DNA of 64,000 nucleotides from Paraspadella gotoi (Eukaryota; Chaetognatha): NCBI GenBank assembly GCA_051294375.1, contig CM119269.1, positions 19,629,936 to 19,693,935 of the forward strand, read 5' to 3'. Shown piece by piece: positions 26,627 to 37,318 of this stretch (position 1 is its first letter; each line of letters starts with the position of its first letter). The notes under the pieces were generated by a model. It saw only the letters and a program-made list of their open reading frames with translations, ran no database searches and was not told where the DNA came from. The position numbers and the translations under genes were made by a program.

Positions 26627-27470
26627 TCTCTCTCTCTCCTCTCTCTCTTTCTCTCTTTTTCTCTCTCTTTTTCTATCTCTCTTTTTCTTTCTTTTTCTCT
26701 CTCTGTTTCTTCTCCTTTCTCTCTGCTCGCGAACGAATGATTTGTGGAGGGGAGAAAAAATATCTGCCTGAAAAAAAAAAAAAACGAAATTGAAAACTGT
26801 CGAAAGGTTTTTTTTTAATTATTACTTTCTTTATTCTGAATTAAAGGCTCATCTTGTTTACAACCTCGTTTACAAATTCGTTAGTTTTTTTAAATACATT
26901 TTCTCTTTTAGATTTTAAAGAGTAATTATTTTATTAATATTTTATTAAAATATTTTTTTAAATTAAATTTAAATTGATATTTATATATATTACATGCTTG
27001 CAGTTTTACCGAACTCAGAAGTAAAGCATATTTTAAATGTTTTAAATCGATTTGGACAATTTTTTTTATTTTGTATAAAACTTTTTAGAAGTTTTTGATA
27101 AATAAATTATTTTTCTTGTAACTTAGCGGCGGCTCCTTGGATTTAGAAATGGTATTACATCGTACGCCAAAGACTAATGATAATTACTGTATTGGTTATT
27201 GCCAATTGTACAAAATTCATAACGGTTAGTATGTAAGGTACTGTGTCAAGACGAGGAGAGAGGAGAACTGAGGAGAGAGAACGGAGAGAGAAGGAAGACG
27301 GAGGAGAGACAGGACCCTGGGAACAAAAGAAGTAAACTCAGGGATAAGGTCCACTGACAAGGGAATCAAGATCGGAAGGAAAGAATTAAGAAAATGGCGG
27401 CCGGCGGAGAAAATCCTTGTGCAAAGATTGAGAGAGAGAGAGAGAGAGAGAAAAGAGAGAGAAAAGAGAG

Positions 27471-27524
<54 letters not shown>

Positions 27525-28564
27525 CGAGAGAGAGAGCGAGAGAGAGAGGATTAGGGGAGAAAACGAGGATTTGGAGACGGGCAACACGAGCAGTCTGATT
27601 AAAGGATGCGAATAAAGCAAAGAGAGAGAAAAAAAGAAAAAGAAAAGAAAAACACTCATATTGTTTAAAATATATTAAAGTCTTTTTAATTACGTCGCAT
27701 TTTTTTATCAAACGCTCAGTGCAACAAAAATCGAATAATCAAAAAATACAAGAAACGAAAACCAATAAATATTTCTGCGTAAAATGCTATGGCAACAAAA
27801 TTTGTTATAAATTAGTACATTATAGTAGAGAAGTACAGTACAGTATAGCATAGTATAGTATATTAGAGTATAATATAGTAAAAAAGGAAGTTAGTTAAAA
27901 ATCTCAAGAGGATCTCAAGCAGCTGACACTGAAACAACGGACCAAAGTTACGTTGCCCCGTTCCCGGGCCTTTCATTCATTTGCCATTTTTATGCTGATG
28001 TCATCTCACTTGTTTTCAATTTTTTCACTTTTCAAACATAATCTTTTCTCTTTTTATTATTTCTACTCTTCCTATTTCTTCTTTCACACAATGCACAAAT
28101 ATGAAATGTAAAATCATCAAAACATTTAATAAATAAGCTACTTTGGTTATGGTGGTTTAACGCCTCCCCAGTACTTAGCTACTATAAAATGTATTGCACT
28201 CCGAACTAACATCAAAATACAAGGAGCTCAATTTCACGAAATTGGTTCAATCAATATAAAATTCTCCCTTTATTTAATGATAATAATAATTATCCTTTTA
28301 ACCTCCTCGCTTTCCCTCTTTCCCTATTCCTCTCTTCTTTCCTTCCTCCAATTCTCTCTCCTCTCAGCTTTCGATCCTCGCTCCTCCCCAATTTGTTTTT
28401 CCAGTTGAGGTCAAAATGTTATCGGATCCCATTCTTTACGTCTTCTCCCTCACAATGGCTGGACTTTCCCCGTTCTCTGTATTCCTATTCTCTTTCTCTC
28501 TTTATATTCTTTCCTCACTAAACTGTAAACATCGTTCCCCTAGTTCTCAACTCGCTATCTTCTG

Positions 28565-28636
<72 letters not shown>

Positions 28637-30302
28637 ACACTTCTCAGGTCTACTTCACCTCCTCTTTATCTCGTCTTTACTCTCTTCCCTCAGGTGCCCC
28701 GCAAGTTACAGGGTGATTTTTCTTGGGGAAGAAAAAAGAAATAAAATTAAATAGTGATTAAGTTGAATTAGAAAAAAATAGAATTTTTCAAAAAATTATA
28801 TAGTTATAAAACAGATAATAAATGCCAAAATCTGTAGAAAATCAAGACATTTATGATTTCGGGGGTTAAGAGAGAATCCAGTCTTTTTTCATTAAATATG
28901 ACAGATACATATCATTGTTATCGATCTGTAAGAGAGTCGCACCTGATGAATTTCAGTCAAAAAAACCTCGGGAGGAGAAATGATTTTAATCTCCACGCTT
29001 TCGCGAGCAAGCGTCATCCTTTCAGTTTTCAAGGTTTTAAAAGTTTTCTGAATTACATACTTTTTTAATAATAATATAAACTAAACTATCTTCGCTAATA
29101 TCTCTGCGAATTTTCAAAAGGTCCAACCCCAAAAGCGGCTCAACTATAGAAAACAAAAATACTCGAACCTACATTATCCTTCCTTCCGTCCTTCTCTTCC
29201 TCGGATGTCACCTTCGTTATTCTTCGTCGTCGTCGTCGTCGTCGTCGTCTTTTACCTCTTCCTCCTCCGCCTCCTCCTCCTCTTCCTTCACTCGTCGCGA
29301 ACAGAAAAAGTCTCGAATTTATGGCCGCAATTTACTCACTATTTTTGGGGTCCATGTCAGCGAGGATGTCAGGGACGATTTCTTTTCTCTTTCCCGCCAT
29401 TTCCTTTTCACCCTCTCCTAATATCGATACGGTCCTAAACGCACTCCCAGTCATTTTTTCCTTTCCCACGCTTTACCCTTATCGCTGACGTCCTCCCTTT
29501 CTCTTACCAAGTTCATTTTCCTATTCAGGACTTCTTTGTAAATCGTATTCCTTCTCGGAAGTTCTCCAATTCCTTTATAATAAAAGTTGTTCCACGATTA
29601 AAATATAAAAATCATAAAACTAACTAAAAATCATAAAATTTAAAAGAATTGAAAAAACTGAATAAGGAAACGAATCAAGAAATGGTTAGTAAATGAATTG
29701 ATCTTACAAAGATAATAGGCTTTGTAAACCGATGTGAATTATTTTTAATGATATTTCAAAAAATCAGTAATGAATCGGGATCGGACGCGATTAGCCGCCA
29801 ACGAAATACTGGACAAACAAGTTATGAACACTAAGCTGCCTTTCAATAACGCGCGAAAAAAAAACATCAATGAGCAACAAATCCTCTAATTCAATATTTG
29901 TCCTTCACCTTTGATGGAACAAATTCAAACTTATCGTGTTTTTCTCGCTGTCACGTGCGTTAGTCTTTTTTTTGTTTTCTCTCTGTCTCTCTACCACTTT
30001 TAACTTTTAGTGTTTTTGACGATATCTTCCTTCCTAACTATGCAGTATGATTAAAGATAATCCTGATTCGTTTATTGACCTCAATATTGTTTTTTTTTTT
30101 CAATCTTATTTGTTGTGTTTTGTTTTGTAAAAAACCGTTTCTATTTTCCCCGCCATTTTGTTTTTTCTCCGTCGAAACTCGCGCCCTCTCTCTGCGCCCC
30201 GCTGTTTTATCTCGCGAGAGAGCAGTGATTAATGTTTTTGCTCTTTTGTCTCAGTCTGTTGTCTGATTCACAAAATAGATAAAACTCTGCGGGAGCGGGA
30301 GT

Positions 30303-30346
<44 letters not shown>

Positions 30347-31018
30347 GCAACTTCGGATAATGGATTCTCTCTATTCTCTAATCTTTCCGCGTTTTTTTCC
30401 GGATGATCATCTCCCATTACGTTTGATGTTAGCAATTTTTTACTGACACTGAACTTGCGAAACTAAGATAACAAAAGATGAACGTCTGAGAGATTGGAAA
30501 TAATTGATTAAGGGGTTTTTATTTTCCAAAAGAAATATAAAAGATTATGTTCAAAACAGTAAAAACCAAAGAGAGTATATAGCAATTGATTATTAAACAA
30601 AATTGTTTTAAAAACGGAGATAAAAAGTGAAAAAAATTAATTTTACGAACGGAAAAACTCAAGGACTCAATGTGTCCGTTTATCACTTCTTAAAAAGATG
30701 TGAATCTTATGAAAAATTTTTTTATAAAATTCACTTTTTTGATGTTATGAAAATATATTAAATTTAAACGAATTATGTGGCGATCAAGAAAATTTGAAAC
30801 AATTCTAACTCAGAACTTTTGGGCATTGATTTCATTCCTTCACTATTGAATGACAGAAAAACTTTTTTATGTTAATTAGATCATGAATAGCACTTTTATT
30901 CAAGTTTTGCTCAACACATAATTTAAATTAATATTTTAATATAAGGCATAAACGACAGTTTTATGCCCGATCTACGTATTCGTCCCAGATTTCTCGGCAT
31001 CGATTTCTGATTCTTCAA
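25669..31018. other. Intergenic region with microsatellites
   Basis: No gene supported. It contains CT tracts (26,577-26,725), GA tracts (27,428-27,550; 30,303-30,348), a TATAG-type tract (27,835-27,885), a (TCTA)n tract (28,563-28,637) and a GTC tract (29,222-29,250). A 73-codon ORF at 27,394-27,615 starts ATGGCGGCC in a good context but is mostly an Arg-Glu string from a GA microsatellite, so I do not call it. Confidence 0.6.
28563..28637. repeat. (TCTA)n microsatellite
   Basis: About 18 perfect TCTA units. Confidence 0.97.
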
Positions 31019-31578
31019 TTAAGTTTGGCTGGTGTCTTCAGGGTCGAGGCAGATGCCCGCCGCGCAAAAACCGGAACAACAAGCCGTATCTTCTTCGCAA
31101 TCCTCCTCGTTATCAGCGCAGCGCTGCAATGAAAATAAAAAGGTCAGCAATAGAATTAAAATGTTGATATATTCATATTCATTTTAGCTTAAAGTTTGTT
31201 TTTGTTTTTGTTTTTTTTGCACAATTTTGATTAGAAAAATTAGGGAAAAAAACACTATTCGGTAGAATATATTTTAAGATATACAGATACTAATACTTTT
31301 GACTTTTTCCTCACCTTCTGCGCAAGCAAACTCTCAAATTCCTCCCGCAAGAGACGAATCAATGAACGTTTAAGAACGTTCACTTCTCCGATCTCCTTCT
31401 TCTGGTTGATTGGGAAAATATAATAGAGAGATCACATTTTATTGCGCGAATGATATGAAATATAAAAAATCAATATTTACGGTATGACAATATTATTTCT
31501 TTTACTCACTTTTTTGATAGTAGAGGCCTCTGCCATTACTACCATCATCACGATGGTCAAGAAAATAAAAAACTTCAT
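31019..31578 (-). CDS. Secreted six-cysteine (inhibitor cystine knot type) peptide precursor
   Basis: Three phase-0 exons: 31,510-31,578 (23 codons), 31,315-31,401 (29) and 31,019-31,123 (34 plus TAA), 86 residues in total. Both introns are GT-AG. Exon 1 starts MKFF and continues hydrophobic to an AEA-type cleavage site, a clear signal peptide. Exon 2 is charged and Cys-free and looks like a propeptide. Exon 3 carries exactly six Cys spaced C-x6-C-x5-CC-x3-C-x4-C, the knottin pattern, with an acidic first half (DNEED, EEDT) and an acidic tail. Knottins act as venom peptides, antimicrobials, protease inhibitors or neuropeptide-like ligands; the sequence does not say which. A 5' UTR intron is likely (acceptor at 31,627, donor at 31,844). 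An AATAAA signal lies about 120 bp past the stop, at 30,893-30,898. I do not recognise an ortholog. Confidence 0.8.
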
Positions 31579-32752
31579 TGTTTTTTTTTTTTTTTGTGAA
31601 TGTGTGTGTGTGTGTTTGTGTTTGACCTAAAAAAATAGTTTCGCTAATCAGATAATTGTTTTTACTGCTTAATACGTATACGATTAATGAATATAAATCT
31701 CTTATTAGTTTTTTGAGTGTTCAAAACTGTCCATCCATTTCTTGAGTAGTTTTTTAAACAACATTGACAAAGTTATATTTAAAAAATGAGATAAGTTTTT
31801 TTCAAAAATTCTCAGAAAAGAAATTGTAAAAAAAAAATACTTACTTTTTAAAGATTTTGGAAGTCGTAGGAAAGAAATTGAATGCCAAAATTATCTCTCC
31901 CTGATTTTTTCTTCTTTTATGTAGAGATTTAATTCGAGCATGACATAGGTCACGTTTTAAGATGTTGAAAATCAAGATTTGTTTCGCCTATCCTCGAAAA
32001 CAATCAAGCTATTTTTGAATAAATTTTAAAAAATTATTTAAAGTAGTAAAAATTAAAATATTTTTTTGAAAATAGGTATAATTATAAAAGAATGTATCAA
32101 AAATATATTTCCATCATTGTAAGCCTTATTAGCAAATAACAATCTCACTAAATGACTTCCAAAGGAAGCATAGACTTTTATAACTGCGCACAGGTCAAGA
32201 AAGTAATCTAATTTTGCGCAACAAAAACTGACGTATCGCGTTAAAATGTTCATTTTACCATTATCTTAATATCTTAAAGTTTTTGATCAACGACTGAAAG
32301 CTAAGATCTTGAAGTTTCTAAAATGTTTTCGGTTTTAATCTACATGTGACCGTTTTCAAGTAATAAAGGCCAAAAGTTATTCTCAAAATAGCTCGAAGAC
32401 CCTGTAAAACTTGATAATATATGATGTCAAAAATAAATTAAACTAGAAGTACGTATGATGCATATTTTCATTATTTTCAGATTAATCCTTGAGAGTTTAA
32501 GACAAGACTTTCTGTATAAGAATCCACCATAACTATGTTAACAAGAGATAAGAAGACCGAGGTTAACGGGGTACTGATAGAGGACAGTGATCCTAGAAAA
32601 AAGGGATGGCTAATGAGTAAGGAAGTCAATTCAAACAATATTAATGAAAACAAGGGCAGGGATAACCTGTGAAGCATCTATGACTAGAAAAGTTATAAAA
32701 ATTTATAAGGTAGATAAAAACTGTTATGTTCGTCTTATAATTATTATTTTTA

Positions 32753-32828
<76 letters not shown>

Positions 32829-33170
32829 TAATAATGGCATTATTATTATTCCGAGACACAGAATCCGATTCCGAGTAGTTAAAATTTCTGAAACCAAAAT
32901 GTGTTGTCGTTTTGTTTTTTAAGTTTTCGCTCTTTTCCGCGAGATGTCCACAGCGCTCGGGACTCAGTCTCTGTCCGACTGAAAACTGAAGGAGGAAGAC
33001 TTCCTGACGACGACGACAACGACAACGACGCTGCTGCTTAAGACTGAAAAGCCATCGCCGCATCGTGAGATGGTGCGAGCGCCCGTTATATATCTCCCTC
33101 TCGTTTTTTCTTTCCTTATCCCATGACCCCCGTAAGTTATCGTGTTAATTACCATCATTTTTTTGGTATT
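31579..33170. other. Intergenic with (ATT)n microsatellite
   Basis: AT-rich. Around 32,757-32,824 is a pure ATT tract. No coding evidence, except that the extreme left may hold the knottin gene's 5' untranslated exon. Confidence 0.5.
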
Positions 33171-33180
33171 TTTCCTCGCA

Positions 33181-33420
33181 GGACAGAAAAACCGAAGGAT
33201 GATTTCGGTTTCGTCTCAAAGAGAAGTTGTTTTCGCTTTGATCGCCGCCGTTTCGTCGTGAGGATCTTGTGTCGCGGCGACGATGAACTAAATTCACGGT
33301 GAAAACGTTACTTGAAAAAACTGCGGACACTATCGTCGGGCGATTCGGCAATTTCGTGACGGCACTCCCGTATCGACGGCAACGGTGGCATCCGCCGGGC
33401 GTACGGACGAGGAACAACTC
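33181..33420 (+). other. Possible 5' untranslated exon of the kinase gene
   Basis: A good acceptor (TTTTTCCTCGCAG) precedes a GC-richer stretch that contains only very short ATG frames. It lies upstream of the first kinase-gene exon and is denser in CpG than its surroundings. Exon limits on the right are uncertain; GTGAAA at about 33,300 and later GT sites are possible donors. Confidence 0.3.
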
Positions 33421-33650
33421 CTACCCCTCCAGGAGCGCCACCCAGAGGCTAGTGAAAATGATATAGTTGGGAGAGAGGTTAGAATTCAATGTAACGTTAA
33501 ACGTTAGAGAGAAATTTCATTGGTTTGTGTAAAGCCCGCAGTCTTTGAATCTGTACCTAAGGCTAAATATAAAAGCGTTTAGGATGCTTACAAAAATTTA
33601 AAAAATAAAACCTCGGCCTTTTAAGTAAAATCCTCTCTTTCTTTTCTTAG

Positions 33651-34443
33651 GGGGAGGGGGAGGAGGAGGAGGGGGAAGGGGGCGAAGACGGTGACGCCGG
33701 AGACGATCCTATCCGTGGCGCCAAATCCACCGTTGCCGCCGTCGACATCTCCGATCGCGCCCAGGCTTCGAAGACGTCGTCCTCCTCCAAGAATCAGCAT
33801 CTTTCCGTCAACGCCGCGACGTCCAAGGGCGGAGTAGGGATTCCTAAAGCAGCGGCCAGCGGCGCCGGGAAAAAAGCGGGTGGCGCCAGCGCAGATTCAC
33901 CGGAGGATCAGACTATCGAGGCGACTCCGGTCACCCCAATTTTCAAAGTATTCGCTGATAAGGTAAGATCTCCCTTTCGGTGTCGGCTGTACCACGTAAT
34001 TACAGTATTCTTATCTTCGACCAACTGTTTGTTCTACTTTTGTCGCAGGAACTTTCCCCCCAGCGCCTTCCTCTTCTGGGCTCCGCCACTGAATCTAATC
34101 TCGCCATGGCCGAAGTCCCCAATGGCACGGCGGGGCGCGTCCCTCAGACGACGCCGACGAAGATAATGAGCCTGCCGCCACCAACGCCGCTTCGGCCACC
34201 GCCGTAACAAACCGTTGCCAAAGAGAAACCTAACGGAAACGGCGCAGTGCAGACTCTCGGAACCTCGGAATCGAAGACGGAGGCGAAGACGGAGGCTACG
34301 AAGGCGACGGAGCGGACGCAGACGACACGTGATGTCAACGGCACCCTTCGCGCCAGCGAGACCGTCGTCTCTAGCACGCCCGCTGCAAAGGCCAAAGATC
34401 GAGCGCCCGTTGGAAGCAGACCCTCTTCCAGGGGACAGGACAG
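33651..34443 (+). other. N-terminal exons 1-2 of the kinase gene, with an in-frame stop
   Basis: The first exon is open in phase 0 with a [15 protein letters not shown] acidic run but contains no ATG. The second continues in phase and has one TAA at 34,205-34,207, after which the same frame stays open to the donor at 34,443. No in-frame ATG exists between that TAA and the start of the kinase domain, so translation must begin upstream, in another exon, or the stop is a consensus error. The other frame around 34,140-34,215 is also protein-like ([19 protein letters not shown]), which would fit two compensating indels. Confidence 0.6.
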
Positions 34444-37200
34444 GTTCGGAGTGCCATTATTTCGAATTTACATAGAATTTTGCTTTATGGTTATACTCTT
34501 CAGTCGTTTTTGCTTGCCGGTGTACTCGCACAGCAAAGTCAACTCTAACCGTTCTGCGAATATTCTGAATAGAATCTATACTTTTAGCCTATGTTTCGCA
34601 GAACTAATCAAAACACCGAGCGCCATCACACTGGGGGGCGCGCCGAAGATTCGGTAGCGGGGCATCAGTCAGGAAGTCGGGCGGCCTCACGGACGACGAC
34701 GGGAAGCTCAAACGTTCTCATGGTGAGATATATGTATTTTATTCTTCTTTATCAAAATAACTTTGATTCGTGATGATGGAGTCTAATACGGGGTGTTATT
34801 TTGTAGTCATTTAGAATAAAGACCAAGATGCTATTTTAGAAATCACGTAAAGAATATTCGTGAAATTTTAGTTCCTTTCGACAATACTTGTCTACTTCTC
34901 AAAGGTCGGCCCTAATTTTCGCGTCGGAAAGAAAATCGGTTGCGGAAACTTTGGCGAATTGCGGCTCGGCAAAAACTTGTACAGCAACGAACACGTCGCC
35001 ATTAAGCTGGAGCCAATGAAAAGCCGGGCGCCTCAACTACACCTCGAGTACAGGTAAGAAAGAGTTGTAGAGACGGACAGAGAGTTGGGAAAAGCTTGAG
35101 TACATCGATCGCTGCTCTCTTTCAGATTCTACAAGCAGCTGGGAATGAGCGAAGGATTGCCACAAGTTCATTACTTCGGACCCTGCGGCCGGTACAACGC
35201 GCTAGTCCTCGAATTGTTGGGTCCATCGTTGGAAGACCTTTTTGATCTCTGCGACCGGAAGTTCTCGCTGAAAACTGTCCTCATGATCGCGATTCAGGTA
35301 TGAACATCATCTCAGTTCTGTCTAATAGTGAAGATTTGTCAGTCAAAATGGAAAGTTTGTTCCCCAAAACAGTGAAATCGTGTTGTGGTACGATTGTCCT
35401 GATAACTCTTGTGATGAGTTCGTTGATTAGGTTTTCATTTGTGACGGTGTTTGTGTTGTGTTGTGTTTTCACTGGTAATTGTTTAGCTTCTCATCGCGCC
35501 CTTTCAATTTCAGCTTCTCGATCGCCTCGAGTACGTCCACTCAAAGCATTTGATTTATCGAGACGTGAAACCAGAGAACTTTCTAATCGGACGACAATCG
35601 ACAAAAAAGGACAAGTGTATCCACATCATAGATTTTGGATTAGCCAAAGAATACATCGGTAAGTGATATAACGGTTTGGTTATAAATATTGAACTTATGA
35701 TATACGGTACTTGGAATACTTTTTAACATTTAATCTTGATGCGTTAATCCTTTCTTTTTCGTTGTTCATAGGTATTAGAGAGAGCAAAGAATTATGCTGA
35801 TGAAGGCTTGAAATAAGCAAGCCGAAACATGTCCAACTACTAATAAAAAATCGTTGTTAAATTCAAAATTCTTTGCTCTCTCTAAAACATTTAATCTTGT
35901 ATTTCCCGATGATATCACTGTACTTACTACTTAGTCTTATTACCATTTTATATTTTATTCTCAAAGATCCCGAAACGAATAAGCACATTCCTTACCGGGA
36001 ACACAAGAGCCTTACTGGAACGGCTCGATACATGAGTATTAATACTCACCTGGGTAAGTTTAGCATTTTGATTACTGTTGCGTGTAGGGCACTGATGTTT
36101 AATTGTCTATTTGAAAATTTTGGGGATTATTGTTCCTGTTATCGTTTAGAATTTTTTTCAAATAGCATTATTTAAAATCATACTGATATTGAGTGAAAGT
36201 GTATGAGCATCGATAAATAATAAAACTATAAAATCTATGCGTAGGGAAAGAGCAAAGTCGTCGGGACGATCTGGAAGCCCTTGGTCACATGTTCATGTAT
36301 TTCTTGAGAGGGTCCCTTCCTTGGCAAGGCCTGAAAGCGGACACTCTGAAAGAGCGTTATCAAAAGATTGGAGACACCAAGAGAGCCACACCCATTGAGG
36401 TAATCGAGTGAGTGAGTGAGTGAAGTGAAGTGAGTGTGAGTCAAGTAAGAGTCTTACGACAATACGTTTTCGGATTTTCGCAGGTTTTGTGCGATTCCTA
36501 TCCCGAAGAAATGGCCGTTTATCTTCGCTACGTGAGACGGTTGGACTTTTTCGAGACTCCGGACTACGACTACCTGAGGAAATTGTTCACGGACCTGTTA
36601 GAGAGAAAAAACTTGGACAACAACCAAGTTTTTGACTGGACGGGCAAGAGTTTGACGACTCCAATGGGGTGAGTCAACCTGGGAGGAAAGACTTTGCCAT
36701 GTTCTCACCATCATAATTACTTTCATTATTTACACTATACACTTGTACAATGAAGTTTATTTAATTCGTCAATTTTCAATTTTTTCAGAACCTCTCACGC
36801 CACTGGCGGCGGCGGAGGCGTCGGTGCAGATGCCGCCGGCAAGGACGGCGCCGGGGCCGACGGCGGCGCGGCCACGGGCACTCCAGTTCACCACCACCAC
36901 CACCATGACCGCGTCCGCCACCCAGCCCAGCCCGGCGCAACGAACAATCATAACAAAGCCGATCGAGCCGGCTACAACACGGGAACGCCGCTCATCAGCC
37001 CTGGGGGCGGGCACCATCACCACGGCGGCGGGCACCACGCCGAGACGGGAGCCGTGGCCTCTACTGCCGGGGGCATCGAGAGCGACCATACCCCTATCCA
37101 TCCCAACCCCGCCACAGTCTCCATCCACTCCTCGTCCCAGTGCTGCGGATTTTTCCGGCGAAGGAGAAAAAAGCAAAAATCCCCGACGCGCCGGCCGTAG
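33651..37200 (+). CDS. CSNK1G: Casein kinase 1 gamma
   Basis: Ten exons in consistent phase: 33,651-33,962; 34,049-34,443; 34,602-34,722; 34,905-35,053; 35,126-35,297; 35,514-35,658; 35,967-36,053; 36,245-36,399; 36,484-36,668; 36,789-37,200. The kinase domain opens with [20 protein letters not shown], then VAIKLEP (ATP lysine), YRDVKPEN (catalytic loop), DFGLAKEY and [14 protein letters not shown], an almost exact CK1-gamma signature. Gamma CK1 is membrane-anchored and phosphorylates LRP5/6 and other Wnt, Hedgehog and trafficking targets. The C-terminus ends [11 protein letters not shown], matching the palmitoylated Cys plus polybasic tail of this subfamily. The N-terminal ~240 codons are acidic and Ala/Thr-rich, longer than usual, and contain an in-frame TAA at 34,205; the true start is unresolved. 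AATAAA at 37,313 is a likely poly(A) signal. Confidence 0.93.
35776..35884. mobile_element. 109-bp terminal-inverted-repeat element in a kinase intron
   Basis: An 18-bp inverted repeat TAGAGAGAGCAAAGAATT sits at both ends (35,776-35,793 and 35,867-35,884). The interior carries GCTGATGAAGGCTT and AAGCCGAAACATGT. The same interior pair, reverse-complemented and degraded, occurs at about 7,830-7,875 and 15,805-15,848 in the segmental copies. No coding capacity. Confidence 0.6.
36789..37200 (+). other. Last kinase exon: Gly/His-rich linker and palmitoylation tail
   Basis: 137 codons including the stop. A Gly/Ala/His-rich low-complexity linker contains six consecutive His codons (36,889-36,906 region) and an HHHHGGGHH patch. 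It is followed by the conserved [16 protein letters not shown] anchor. The linker is not seen in vertebrate gamma kinases as I know them. Confidence 0.85.
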
Positions 37201-37318
37201 TCGGGAAGAAGGGGAAGAAAGGTGGGGAGAGCGGAGGAAAGATGGAGGGAAGAATGGAAGAGATATGGGATAGAAGCGGAGTAAATTCAAGGTGCTGCGA
37301 AGTTTATATAAGAATAAA

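Noticed and set aside
27394-27615. ATG-initiated ORF MAAGGENPCAKI followed by an Arg-Glu run
   Set aside because: Most of its length is a GA microsatellite. There is no homology signal and no supporting exon structure.
32641-33063. 140-codon minus-strand ORF with poly-Asn
   Set aside because: Driven by the ATT/AAT microsatellite; no splice or homology support.
36769-37290. 173-codon minus-strand ORF opposite the last kinase exon
   Set aside because: Shadow of the GC-rich plus-strand coding exon, which matches the kinase tail and has correct splice phase.
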